Source: Zingiber officinale (taxonomy: Eukaryota; Streptophyta; Magnoliopsida; Zingiberales; Zingiberaceae). From it: a stretch of 64,000 nt of DNA. How positions within the stretch are numbered: position 1 is the first letter of the stretch; every line of letters begins with the position of its first letter. Of the stretch, positions 1-10,416 are shown piece after piece. Made by a program: the position numbers and the translations under genes. A model generated the notes under the pieces. That model searched no databases, was not told where the DNA came from, and saw only the letters and a program-made list of their open reading frames with translations. The DNA lies in the NCBI RefSeq assembly GCF_018446385.1, contig NC_056000.1, forward strand, positions 78,006,688 to 78,070,687, read 5' to 3'.

Positions 1-609
1 CAACAATGAGTTCGAGACCAAAATCTACGATCTCCTTCTGTAGGGGCGGTGACATGGCTGTAAGAGATAATAAGGTAGCACTGGATTTTCTGCTAAGTGC
101 GTCGGCTACCTTATTGGCTTTCCCTGGATGGTAGAGGATGTCTATATCGTAGTCTTTGACCAGCTCAAGTCATCTAAGCTGTCGCATGTTCAGATCTTTC
201 TGAGTGAAGAAGTACTTCAAACTCTGATGATCTGTATACACTCTGCACTGAGCTCCATATAAGTAATGTCTCCAAATTTTGAGAGCGAACACTACTGCTG
301 CAAGCTCAAGGTCATGAGTAGGGTAATTCTTCTCATAATCCTTGAGTTGTCTGGAGGCATAGGCGATCACCTTGCCGTTTTGCATCAGTACTGCTCCTAG
401 TCCCAACTTAGAGGCATCACTATAGATGTCAAAGCTGCTGGTGTTGTCTGGTAGAGCCAAAATGGGAGCACTGGTCAATCTCCTTTTGAGCTCGCTGAAG
501 CTGTTCTCACAGTCCTCTGTCCACTGAAATTTCCTGTTCTTTCTGGTAAGAGCTGTCAGTGGGGAGGCTATCCTGGAGAAGTCCTCTACAAACTTTCTGT
601 AATATCCTG
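1..609 (-). pseudogene. Retrotransposon RNase H region, broken
   Basis: The frame at 478-170 reads as the gypsy RNase H domain: [18 protein letters not shown] at its start, [22 protein letters not shown] in the middle and [11 protein letters not shown] near the end. This domain removes the RNA strand during reverse transcription. It ends at an in-frame stop after NMRQLR; the following sequence to position 1 still encodes the usual connection to integrase (a DYDIDILYHPGKANKVADALSR-like stretch), so the stop is a mutation. The frame is also shifted relative to the RT piece upstream (610-936). Non-functional. Confidence 0.8.
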
Positions 610-1274
610 CTAATCCCAGACGTTCTTAGGTCTCTTCCAGTTACTTACTGCTTCTATCTTGCTGGGATCTACCATAATACCATCCTTTGAGATGATGTGA
701 CCCAGGAAGGACACTTGATCTAGCCAAAATTCACATTTCGTGAACTTGGCGTATAGCTGGTTCTGCTGAAGGGTCTGCAATACTAGTTTCAGGTGCTCTG
801 CGTGTTCTTCCTGAGTTCCTGAGTAGATAAGAATGTCATCGATAAACACAATAACAAACTTATCTAAATACTCCCTGAATACTCTGTTCATGAGATCCAT
901 GAATGTAGCTGGAGCATTGGTCACGCCAAAGGGCATGACTACGAACTCGTAGTGTCCATATCTCTAAATGCTGTCTTGGGTATATCCCCTTCTTTAACCT
1001 TCACCTGATGATAACCTGATCTGAGATCTATCTTAGAGAACACTGCTGCTCCCTTCAGCTGGTCGAACAGGTCATCGATTCTGGGAAGGGGATACCTGTT
1101 CTTGATCGTGACTTGGTTCAGTGATCTGTAGTCTATGCACAGTCGCATGCTTCCATCCTTCTTCTTCACGAACAATACAGGCGCTCCCCATGGTGAGTGA
1201 CTCGGGCGTATGAAACCCTTGTCAAGCAGCTCCTGTAGTTGCTCCTGAAGTTCCTTCAGTTCTGCTGGAGCCAT
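610..1274 (-). pseudogene. Retrotransposon reverse transcriptase, frameshifted
   Basis: Two frames together cover a gypsy reverse transcriptase. The upstream frame (1274-939) carries the [17 protein letters not shown] and [17 protein letters not shown] motifs. The downstream frame (936-610) starts at [12 protein letters not shown] and holds the catalytic FIDDILIYS box followed by [11 protein letters not shown]. The join between them near 937-960 has lost the usual linking residues and changes frame, and the second frame terminates early at KNVWD. The protein would copy element RNA into DNA in cytoplasmic particles. The enzyme cannot be made from this copy. Confidence 0.85.
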
Positions 1275-1580
1275 GCGATAAGGCGCTTTGGAGATAGGAT
1301 TTGTACCAGGAATGAGCTCTATCTCAAAGTCAATCTCCCTGTCTGGAGCTAAGCCTGGTAACTCTTCATGGAAGACTGCTGGGTAGTCACATACGACTCG
1401 AACCTCTGCTAGCTGTTGGTTCTTGTCCTGGCTGGCGTTGACTACATGTGCTAGGAATCCTGTACATCCTGAATCCAGTAGCTTCTATGCTTTCATAGCT
1501 GAGAGAAACTTCTTGGCCTTTCTCTTTGGTTCCCCGCTGTATTCAAATTGCACTGTCGCTTCAGGTTGGAAGATGACTTT

Positions 1581-2110
1581 CTATTTACGGCACTCTATGG
1601 TAGCACCGTACTTGATCAGAAAGTCCATTCCAAAGATAACGTCATAGTCGGTCATCTCTAGCACTATCAAATCACAAAAGAGCTCTCTGTCTGCTATAAT
1701 GACCGGCACTGCTCTGAGCCAGAGCGTGGATGTCATGATCTCTCCTGAAGGTAGTGCCGTCAAAAACTGACCACTGAGTACTTCTGTGGGTATTTCTGAC
1801 TTTTCGGAGAACATCCTGGCTATATATGAATGGGTTGCCCCAGTATCAAATAGAACAGTAGCACTATACTGAAAAATGCTAATCTGACCTGTGACAACTG
1901 TCGAGGCATTGGCTACGTCCTCTCTGGTGAGTGAGTAGATCCTCGCATTCGCCATAGCTGGAGGGGCTTCTAATCTGCCCTAGCTGATAAGTGGACCTTT
2001 TAGAGCGGCCTGCATCTGATATAACTGAGCTGGCTGGCCTGCATACTGAATCTGCTGTGGCTGAGGAAGACCGGTCTTGTTCGGGCACTGCTTAGCCATG
2101 TGCCTTTCTA
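1581..2110 (-). pseudogene. Retrotransposon zinc-knuckle tail and aspartic protease
   Basis: The frame at 1955-1581 is a retropepsin-like protease with the active-site motif LFDTGATHSYIA and the later YDVIFGMDFL box, typical of gypsy elements; it would cleave the Gag-Pol polyprotein. Just upstream, at about 2110-2085, the same strand reads RHMAKQCPN, the second half of a CCHC zinc knuckle, followed by a proline/glutamine-rich linker. A stop separates linker and protease. Everything of gag before the knuckle is absent. The linker between protease and RT (about 1580-1275) still encodes the usual EELPGL and IELIPGT-like segments but contains stops. Confidence 0.75.
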
Positions 2111-2331
2111 GCTGGGCGTCCTCGTGCCATTTCTAAAGACATAGAGAACATAACATAACTAATGTAATCACAGTTATATAACTACTAAAAAAAACTATCA
2201 CATACTAACAAGCAGTAGGCATGTAAACATGAACTGTAATAACCAAACAAGGAGCATAAATTAAGTAGAGGTATTCTTACTTGGAAGCTGCAGGTTCAAT
2301 GCTGATGTGTGTGTAGAAAGTATGGAACACT

Positions 2332-2343
2332 GCTCTGATACCA
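2332..2343 (-). other. Primer binding site (initiator tRNA-Met)
   Basis: On the minus strand this reads TGGTATCAGAGC, the standard plant retrotransposon site complementary to the 3' end of initiator tRNA-Met. It lies three bases inside the LTR boundary at 2347, which fixes both strand and LTR edge. Confidence 0.85.
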
Positions 2344-2629
2344 CTCTGTAACGACCCACCTTCTGGGTACTATACTAGGCTGTAAGGCCGATCGCTACAG
2401 TTATGCTGTGCTATACTGTGCGGAAAGCTGGGCTAATTAAAATTTTACTCTACTAAGGACGGATACAACTGATAAGAAAGGTCTAAAGACCTTCTTTGCT
2501 GGTGTACACATGCTAAGGAGGGGAAACTGAACATCCCAACTGAGCTAGGGACTAGAAACTAAACTTCCCAACTACCTACAGACCTGCCGATCGATCCACA
2601 GATATGTACACCAGGTATATCCAGGTATG

Positions 2630-2815
2630 TCTGGATCGGTCGGCTGACCGATCCAGGCACCTGAAACTCTCCTGGAACGCTGCTGTATCGTGCTGGATCG
2701 GTCGGCTGACCGATCCAAGAGGATACAGTAGCATACTGTATCTGTCTGGATCGGTCGGCTGACCGATCCAGTGGCACTGCTCAGGCCCTGATCGGTCTGG
2801 AGACCGATCAGAGTT
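2630..2815. repeat. Cluster of near-identical palindromes in the LTR
   Basis: The palindrome GGATCGGTCGGCTGACCGATCC occurs three times (near 2634, 2696 and 2752), and a variant TGATCGGTCTGGAGACCGATCA follows near 2789. Spacing is about 60 bp. Each could fold into a hairpin in RNA or DNA. The cluster sits toward the 3' end of the LTR in the transcribed orientation. Confidence 0.8.
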
Positions 2816-4486
2816 CTGATTTCGCCCGGGAACTCTGATTTCAGCACTTTGGCGTGCCAAAACCTCACACAACAACTCTAAACCAATGCAAATCACACTA
2901 ATATAAAACTACTAACATTCTAAACCTGGCATACTACATAGTGCATGGTTTACTATTTCATAACACTTAACAATCAAAACTGAATAATGAAAACTAAAAA
3001 CGCAAAGTGCTAATACTGAAGTAAAACTGTTTAGATCCCAAAGATCTTTATTCCAACTCCTGCCCACACACATCTTGATAGCATTGCCCTCCAGCCTCCG
3101 CTACTGATCCACTTTTCCTTTACCTTTATCTGCAGTATAAGAAAAGTAGTATCTATAAGCTAAAAAGCTTAGTAAGAAACCATCTATCTCACGAAAACAT
3201 GCATACGATGCAGATATGTTTTAAAAACATGCTGTTGGAAAGTAGGTGCTGATCATGGCATAGCATGGCATTTATTCATATGAACAGAAACTGAGCATGA
3301 CAATCATACTTGCAAAAATAGAGCTGAGCATGAAAACTGAAACTGAATACAAATCATGGAACTGAACTAAGCTGATCATGAACTGTACTAAACTAACTGA
3401 GCTGGTACTGAAACTAAGCTGAACTCACGTAACTGATTGTGAATTTGAAAAGCTATACATATAATAAGTGAAAATACTAAACATGCTGCTGAGGGGCCCG
3501 ACAACTGTACGTGCTATGCGCGCATCTCTAACTAGACCCGGGGTTGCAAGTCCCGAATTTAGTAGAGCTACTAGGTTATCTAAACCTAGGGACCGACTAT
3601 GGGAGCCCAGCCCAATGGATATCTAATCCAGTACAGTGCCAACTGAAAAGTAAAATACTGAGTATAGCTAAACTGTTCTAAATTGCTGTTTCTAGGTTAT
3701 CTGAACCTAGAGCTAGGTTGTCTGAACCTAGAGGTGACTGTGGGAGCCCACCCATTGGATCGTAGTCCCATATAAGCTAGAATAAACTGATTTACTAATT
3801 TAGATGCTTCTAATGCATTCAACCGTGCTAATAAAAATGCCTAAGTTGCATTCTTTTCTAAGCTGGTTATTTAATCGAACACCTAGTGCGCTTTAACTCC
3901 CCTCTCTATTAGGGAGACTACCTTTAGGCACCCAACAGTATCTAAACCTCCAACTGAAGGAGAAAAGATGTGTCCGGCCCATCTAAAGGTACTCACTAAA
4001 TCCCTAAACCTGCGAGGAGGGTTAAATACACCCTATGTGTCGAAAACATATGCATATAACTAAACTAATGCACAGAAAAAATCACACGATAGCTATTATA
4101 CTGCAGGTGAGGGGTTTCTTACCTCCTATTCGTAATTTCTTACGATTCTAATCGCTAGAGTTCCGGTGGAGATGACCTTCTCGACGATCCGCTCACGTCT
4201 TCGCGTTCCTCTCGCGGAGAAGAACCTTTTTCGTGTTGGAGTCGTCGCCGGAAAGTGTCCTTGGGGTCCTAGAGAAAGAACCCTAGGTCTTCCTTGGTGT
4301 GGCGCCGAAAGAAGGAGGAAGAAAAGGGAGAGGTGGCGTGAGAGGGTTTCGGTGGAGAAGGATGCTGCCGAACCCAGTTCTCAAAATAAACCAACCCCAA
4401 CTTAACCTTCCTATTCATACTAAGTAATTAATTCGGCCAAACCAATTATAAATATAATTGATTCCCTTTCCTTTCAGCACGGCCCT

Positions 4487-4560
4487 GCTGGGTTCAACTG
4501 GTTACTAACATTATCCTTAAGCCATAGGTCTCGGGTTCGATCCCCGCCTAAGCTATTTTG
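4487..4560 (+). other. tRNA-like segment (possible SINE-type pol III promoter) inside the LTR
   Basis: On the plus strand a box A-like stretch (TGGGTTCAACTGG) is followed about 35 bp later by GGTTCGATCCC (4534-4544), which fits the box B/T-loop of a tRNA. The acceptor stem is not convincing, so this is not called a functional tRNA. It could be the head of a tRNA-derived SINE caught in the LTR, or a chance resemblance. Confidence 0.35.
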
Positions 4561-4677
4561 CGGTTCTAATTATTTTTGCTGCTTCCGCTACTCGGAAAAT
4601 TTCGAAAAAATATCTAAAAATTCCAGAAAAATCATAGAATATTCATAATGCAGTTTCGAGAATTTTTGGGCATTACA

Positions 4678-4948
4678 TTTTGGTTGTGTGGTGTAAGCCT
4701 AGCCGGCTAGCAGTGTTTTATTTGGTTTTGTATGAGCTTGTATTTTATGTTTATCCGCTGTATTGGTTTTGTTTCAGCCATGTAGGCTGATTATATATAT
4801 ATAATTGCGTGGTTGTGTGTATATTCCAGCCGCCTGTGGCTGATGTATATTATGCCTGTAGAAATGCTTCAGATTGTCACCCGTACAGGGGAGGTGCTGT
4901 CGAAATTTCTTCGGACAGGGACTCCTCTGGGGCGTGACAGATTAAGCG
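4678..4948 (+). repeat. 3' part of a gypsy LTR, interrupted by the Tekay element
   Basis: The stretch ending in the run CTGTCGAAATTTCTTC and then GGGGCGTGACA matches the 3' end of the solo LTR whose end is at 16041. Its 5' portion is missing; the Tekay-type LTR ends at 4677, so that element probably inserted into this LTR. Directly after GTGACA the sequence becomes pol coding of another element, with no PBS or gag, so this end is either an insertion into pol or a deletion junction. Confidence 0.7.
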
Positions 4949-5548
4949 AGCTTTGTTTTCAAATCAGTTGCCCCTTATCCTTTTGTATAAGGAGGCACTC
5001 TTGAGCACTAACGACCTTAACAATTATTTGCCTAGTGTTATTGTTTCTCTCTTACAAGAATTCAAGGAGGTCTTTTCTGAAGAGGTTCCGCATGGTTTAC
5101 CTCCCATTAGAGGAAGTGAGCACAATTATTAGCAGTGTTTTATTTGGTTTTGTATGAGCTTGTATTTTATGTTTATCCGCTGTATTGGTTTTGTTTCAGC
5201 CATGTAGGCTGATTATATATATATAATTGCGTGGTTGTGTGTATATTCCAGCCGCCTGTGGCTGATGTATATTATGCCTGTAGAAATGCTTCAGATTGTC
5301 ACCCATACAGGGGAGGTGCTGTCGAAATTTCTTCGGACAGGGACTCCTCTGGGGCGTGACAGATTAAGCGAGCTTTGTTTTCAAATCAGTTGCCCCTTAT
5401 CCTTTTGTATAAGGAGGCACTCTTGAGCACTAACGACCTTAACAATTATTTACCTAGTGTTATTGTTTCTCTCTTACAAGAATTCAAGGAGGTCTTTTCT
5501 GAAGAGGTTCCGTATGGTTTACCTCCCATTAGAGGAAGTGAGCACCAA
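4708..5548 (+). repeat. 422-bp tandem duplication spanning an LTR end and pol
   Basis: The segment starting TAGCAGTGTTTTATTTGG at 4708 is repeated at 5130, an offset of 422 bp, with very few differences. Each unit contains about 240 bp of LTR 3' end followed by about 180 bp of pre-RT pol. The first unit stops inside the GSEHQ-coding stretch (about 5126) and the second continues into the full RT. The same small frames (4813 and 5235) recur in both and are not genes. Confidence 0.9.
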
Positions 5549-6808
5549 ATTGACTTCATACCTGGTGCCTCCATTCCGAATCGACCTGCCTATAGAAGCA
5601 ATCCGGAGGAAACAAAGGAACTTCAGAGGCAAGTTAATGAATTATTAGAAAAGGGGTATGTTCGAGAAAGCATGAGTCCTTGCGTTGTGCCTGTGTTACT
5701 AGTTCCCAAGAAGGACGGAACATGGAGGATGTGTGTGGATTGTTGAGCCATCAACAACATCACGGTAAAGTATCGCCATCCAATTCCTAGGATTGATGAT
5801 ATACTTGATGAATTGCATGGTTCTTGTGTGTTCACAAAAATTGATCTTAGGAGTGGATATCATCAGATTAGGATGAAGGAAGGTGATGAATGGAAAACTG
5901 GTTTTAAAACTAAGCATGACTTATATCAATGGTTAGTAATGCCTTTTGGCTTAACTAATGCTCCTAACACTTTTATGCGTTTGATGAACTATGTTTTGCG
6001 TGCTTTCTTAGGGAAATTTGTAGTTGTGTATTTTGATGATATTTTGATTTTTAGCAGAAGCTTAGAAGAGCATGTTACACATTTAATGTTAGTTTTGAGT
6101 GTGCTAAAAGAAGAAAAGCTTTTTGCTAACCTTGATAAATGCACCTTTTGTACGGAGAAAGTTGTGTTTCTTGGTTTTGTTGTTAGTACTAAAGGCGTTG
6201 AGATGGATGAGGAAAAGGTGAAAACAATCCAAGAGTGGCCAACACCAACAACAATTAGCCAAGTGAGGAGTTTCCATGGTTTGGCCAGCTTCTATCGACG
6301 ATTTGTTCGTGATTTTAGCAATATTGCAGCTCCTCTTACTAAAGTCATCAAGAAAAATGAGTCATTCAAGTGGGGAGAGGAGCAAGAGAGGGCCTTCAAC
6401 ACTTTGAAAGAAAAGCTAAGTTCTGCTCCTTTACTAATCCTACCAGATTTTTCTAAAATATTTGAAATCGAATGTGATGCTTCTGGTGTTGGTATAGGTG
6501 TTGTGCTTATGCAGGAAATGAGACCCATTGCTTATTTCAGTGAGAAGTTGAGTGGAGCCACTCTCAACTATCCCACATATGACAAGGAAATGTATGCATT
6601 GGTGAGAGCATGACAACATTACCTATGGCCAAAAGAATTCGTGATTCACACAGATCATCAATCTCTAAAGCATTTGAAGAGTCAACATAAGTTGAACCGA
6701 CGTCATGTTAAATGGGTAGAATTCATTGAGACATTTCCTTATGTGATCAAATACAAGCAAGGAAAGGAGAACGTAGTTGCTGATGCACTATCTCGAAGGT
6801 ATGCTTTA
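5371..6808 (+). pseudogene. Chromovirus (CRM-like) reverse transcriptase and RNase H, broken
   Basis: Two main frames (5375-5746 and 5813-6613, continuing to 6808) form a near-complete RT-RNase H. RT motifs visible are [54 protein letters not shown] and the catalytic YFDDILIFS. RNase H follows with [18 protein letters not shown] and [10 protein letters not shown]. Disruptions: a stop at the arginine codon after RMCVDC (about 5744), and a stop plus loss of about four residues after ALVRA (6611). The wording closely fits plant chromoviruses of the CRM/Reina group; CRM is favoured by the overlap of the coding region with the 3' LTR. Gag and protease are absent upstream. Confidence 0.8.
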
Positions 6809-7670
6809 CTATCCACTTTAGATACGAAGTTACTTCGATTTGAATATATCAAGGATTTATATACTAATGATACTGATTTTTCTGAGGTGTTCAAAGCATG
6901 CGATAAGGTTGCATTTGGTAAGTTCTATAGGCATGATGGGTTTTTATTTCGTGAAAATAGATTGTGTGTGCCTATGTGTTCGTTACGTGAATTATTCACT
7001 AGGGAAGCCCATGGTGGTGGATTGATGGGTCATTTTGGTGTTACTAAGACTTTAGGGGTTTTACAGGATCATTTCTTTTGGCCTCATATGAAACGCGACG
7101 TGGAAAGAATTTGTGAGAAGTGTATCACTTGCAAACAAGCTAAATCTAAATTGAAACCCCATGGCTTGTATACTCCTTTGCCTATACCTAGTGAACCTTG
7201 GACTGATATTTCAATGGACTTTGTTTTGGGATTACCCGGGACCAAGAGAGGGAGAGATTCAATTTTTATTGTGGTAGACAGATTCTCTAAAATGCGTATT
7301 TCATTCCATGTCATAAAACCGATGATGCATTGCATATAGCTAAATTGTTCATTAAAGAGGTTATTAGGTTGCATGGCATGCCTAGGACCATTGTCTCTGA
7401 TAGAGATGCAAAATTTTTGAGCTATTTTTGGAAGACTTTGTAGGAGAAATTAGGAACTAAATTATTGTTCTCTACTACTTGTCACCCCAAACTGATGGGC
7501 AAACTGAAGTGGTCAATCGAACCTTGTCCTTTTTACTTCGTGCGGTCATTAACAAGAATTTGAGAATATGAGAAGATTGTCTACCTCATGTTGAATTTGC
7601 TTACAATAGGAGCATACATTCTGCGACTAAATTTTCTCCATTTGAAATTGTTTATGGTTTCAATCCCTTG
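6809..7670 (+). pseudogene. Chromovirus integrase core, frameshifted
   Basis: The open part up to 7339 contains the HHCC zinc finger (H...H then [13 protein letters not shown]) and the start of the DDE core ([26 protein letters not shown]). A one-base change near 7290 throws the rest out of frame; the continuation in another frame still reads [17 protein letters not shown], so the second catalytic D is present. Further damage: a stop after the WKTL stretch, a one-base loss in the CHPQTDGQ motif near 7490, and a stop near 7570. The enzyme would join element cDNA to the chromosome. Dead copy. Confidence 0.8.
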
Positions 7671-8228
7671 TCACCATTAGATTTGATTCCTTTAGTTGTA
7701 AGTGAGCATATAAACTTAGATGGTAAGCAGAAGGCCGAATTCGTAAAGAAGATTCATGAACAAGCACGACTGAATATTGAGAAAAGAACTCAGCAATACA
7801 TGCAACAAGCTAACAAGGGGCGCAAAAAAATTATGTTTGAACCAGGAGAATGGGTTTGGTTACACCTCCGAAAGGAGCGATTTCCGGACAAACGTCGTTC
7901 TAAACTTCTACCTCGAGGGGATGACCCATTTCAAGTATTAGAGCGCATCAATGATAATGCCTACAAACTTGAACTACCAGGTGAGTATGACGTACATTCT
8001 ACTTTTAATGTTGCTGACTTATCCCCGTTTGATGCAGGTGATGATTTGAGGACAAATCCTTTTCAAGAAGGGGAGAATGATGTATGCTCAAGGGCTGAAG
8101 ATAGGAGAGATCAGTTATCACATCTGGAAGGCCCAATTACAAGACTACGGGCAAAGCGTTTCAAGGAAGCACTAAATGGGCTAATCAAAAACATTGGGAG
8201 GACTATGAGCAAGGAGAAACCAATATAA
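7668..8228 (+). pseudogene. Integrase C-terminal region running into the 3' LTR
   Basis: An open frame of 186 residues after the integrase core. It has the basic GPY/F-like section ([17 protein letters not shown], then [22 protein letters not shown] and [11 protein letters not shown]). After the acidic NPFQEGEND it continues into [11 protein letters not shown] before its stop. The LTR start TGATG appears at 8078, so the last 50 residues lie within the LTR. Overlap of the coding end with the LTR is a known feature of centromeric CRM elements, which carry a targeting motif there. Without the earlier frames this fragment is not expressed as an enzyme. Confidence 0.75.
8065..8077 (+). other. Polypurine tract of the CRM-like element
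   Basis: A purine run AAGAAGGGGAGAA directly before TGATG at 8078. It is placed where the plus-strand primer should be and is the main reason for putting the 3' LTR start there. Confidence 0.6.
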
Positions 8229-8781
8229 TCGCAACTGCTAGTCGTGACCTAATCCACGTAATCGGGCACAACCATCCATGACTGGCCGGAAGAACGCTAT
8301 TAAGCATGCAAAGCATGGGAATTCGTTCATGCATGAAGACTTAAGTATTTTAGATTGTTTAATAAAGCATGCAACTTGGGACTCTAATTGTGCATGCATT
8401 TATTTTGTTTTGGGTTTCTAGATAGTTTGCATGAGGCATGCAACATTGGGACTCTAATTGTGCATGTACTTATCTTGTATTTTCCTTGTTCACTCCCATT
8501 ATGTAAGGGAGGGACATCTTAGTATGAAGCAACTTAGTTTTTGGTGAGATTGTGTGCTCTCTTAGTTCTTGAAAGAACTTGCTGAACTTATCGAGTCTAC
8601 TCTCGTGGCGTTCAACCCATCGAAACTTATCACCCCTAGGTGTGGCGTTTCTTTCCTTCGTAGGCTTGGTTTGTGCCAATTCTTGGTTACGGGTTAAGGC
8701 TCACACTCTTGTGTTTAGTTCTTGGGGTTCTATCCACCTTTATTTCGGGTTCCATCACATTTATTGGTGGGGTTCGTATCA
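8078..8781 (+). repeat. 3' LTR of the CRM-like element
   Basis: About 704 bp, beginning TGATG after the polypurine tract and ending near GGGGTTCGTATCA. It holds two copies of a short unit (GCATGCAAC then TTGGGACTCTAATTGTGCATG) near 8369 and 8438, and AGGGAGGGACATCTTAGT-like sequence. The right edge is inferred from the abrupt change to hAT transposase coding. No 5' LTR partner is in the window, so the boundaries are approximate. Confidence 0.6.
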
Positions 8782-10416
8782 CCATGAATGAAAATTCCCC
8801 TGGAAACAATCAAATGAAGTCTCCAACAATTCAAAAGGATTTAACACGGGCTTGTGCTGCTGAAGTCACAAATGTCATTCTTAATGATATAAAAGACAAT
8901 ATATTTTCTCTTATGGTTGATGAGTGTCGAGATATTTCAGTCAAAGAACAAATGGGAGTTGTTTTAAGATACGTGAACAAACATGGATGTGTTGTTGAAA
9001 GATTTCTTGCTATTGCACATGTGTCTGACACTTCTGCTATTTCTTTAAAGAAGACTATTGATGAATTGTTTGCAAAACATAAGTTGTCATTATCAAGATT
9101 AAGAGGTCAAGGATATGACGGAGCTTCAAATATGCGAGGTGAGTATAATGGATTGAAGGCTCTTATATTGAAGGAAAATTCATCTGCAAGATATGTCCAT
9201 TGTTTTGCTCACCAACTTCAACTAGTTGTTATTGCAGTTGCTAAAAGCAATCGAATTGTGAGTGATTTCTTCCAATATGTTACTATGATTGTGAATATTA
9301 CTGGTGCTTCATGCAAAAGAAAAGATAAGTTTAGACAACTTGAACATGATAGACTTGTAGAATGTTTGGAGAAAGGAGATATTGTTAGTGGCAAAGGAAA
9401 AAATCAGGAAATCAATTTAAAACGGCCAGGGGATACTCGTTGGGGTTCACATTACATGACTATTATCCGTTTGATGTCTACGTGGACTTCTGTTTTACAA
9501 GTGCTTGAAAATGTGTATGATGATGGTACTAATGATGATAATAGTGATATCACCACCAGTTTAATTGATAAGATGGAGAGTTATGAATTTGTGTTTGTGA
9601 TGCATTTAATGAAATCTTTATTGGGAATCACAAATGAATTGTCACTTGTCTTACAACAAAAGGGTCAAAACATTGTACTGGCTATCAGTTTTATCAAGAC
9701 AATGAAAGTTCGATTACAAAAATTGAGAGAGGAAGGATGGGAGAATTTTTTGGACGTCGTCAACAAATTTTGTAGTAACCATATGACCCCAGTACCAAAT
9801 ATGAAAGAAAATATGAGAACTCATGGTCACAGCAGACGAAATGGACAAATGATTACTAATTTTCATCACTATCGTGTTGAAATTTTTTATCAGGTATTAT
9901 TTTTAAATATTTTATTGAATTTTAATTTTCTAATAATGTTTTTTATTCATTTTTTACTGTTACAATATTAGGTTCTTGATATGTTGGTTCAAGAGATGAG
10001 TAATCGGTTTTTAGAATCAAGTACGGAGGTATTTACTTGCATTGCTTGCTTAGATCCAAAGGACTCTTTTTCTCAATTTGATATTGGTAAGCTACTCCAC
10101 CTTGCTGAACTTTATCCGGAGGACTTTTCATTGACTGATCATGCAATACTTGAGGACCAACTTGAGACTTACATTCAAAATGTACGAGGTGAATTTTCTA
10201 TGATTAAAGATTTGGGAAGTCTTGCTAAAAAGACGATTGAAACGGGGAAGAATACAATTTTTCCATTGGTATATTGGTTGATCGAGTTAGCATTAGTTTT
10301 ACCAGTTGCAACTGCTTCTGTTAAAAGAGTTTTTTCTGCGATGAAAATTATCAAGACTGATTTGCATAATAGGATGGGGGATGAGTGGATGAATGACAGT
10401 TTGGTAGTATACATCG

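Larger units (their letters stand above)
1..4677 (-). mobile_element. Ty3/gypsy (Tekay/Del-type chromovirus) remnant, 5' part
   Basis: This is a minus-strand LTR retrotransposon that enters from the left edge. In transcription order it shows a 5' LTR (4677 down to 2347), a primer binding site next to the LTR, a short leader, the tail of a gag zinc knuckle, protease, reverse transcriptase and the start of RNase H. Integrase and the 3' LTR lie outside the window. Most of gag is missing: only about 230 bp separate the PBS from the zinc-knuckle remnant. Several frameshifts and stops break pol, so the copy is dead. The RT wording ([26 protein letters not shown]) and the long LTR fit the Tekay/Del lineage; the lineage call is from family knowledge, not from a search. 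Confidence 0.85.
2347..4677 (-). repeat. 5' LTR of the Tekay/Del-like element
   Basis: A 2331-bp long terminal repeat. On the minus strand it begins TGTAATGCCC at 4677 and ends GGGTCGTTACA at 2347, directly before the PBS, so both TG...CA ends are visible. It has no credible gene of its own; the small frames inside (for example 4166-4405) look like chance. It contains a cluster of long palindromes (about 2630-2815) and, on the opposite strand, a tRNA-like segment with a box B (4487-4545). The length fits the long LTRs of Tekay/Del elements. Confidence 0.85.

Noticed and set aside
4530-4560. A functional tRNA gene
   Set aside because: Box B is good but no acceptor stem or anticodon arm can be paired convincingly; kept only as tRNA-like.
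4813-5426. Two nearly identical 63-residue frames
   Set aside because: They come from the 422-bp tandem duplication of an LTR end, not from a duplicated gene.
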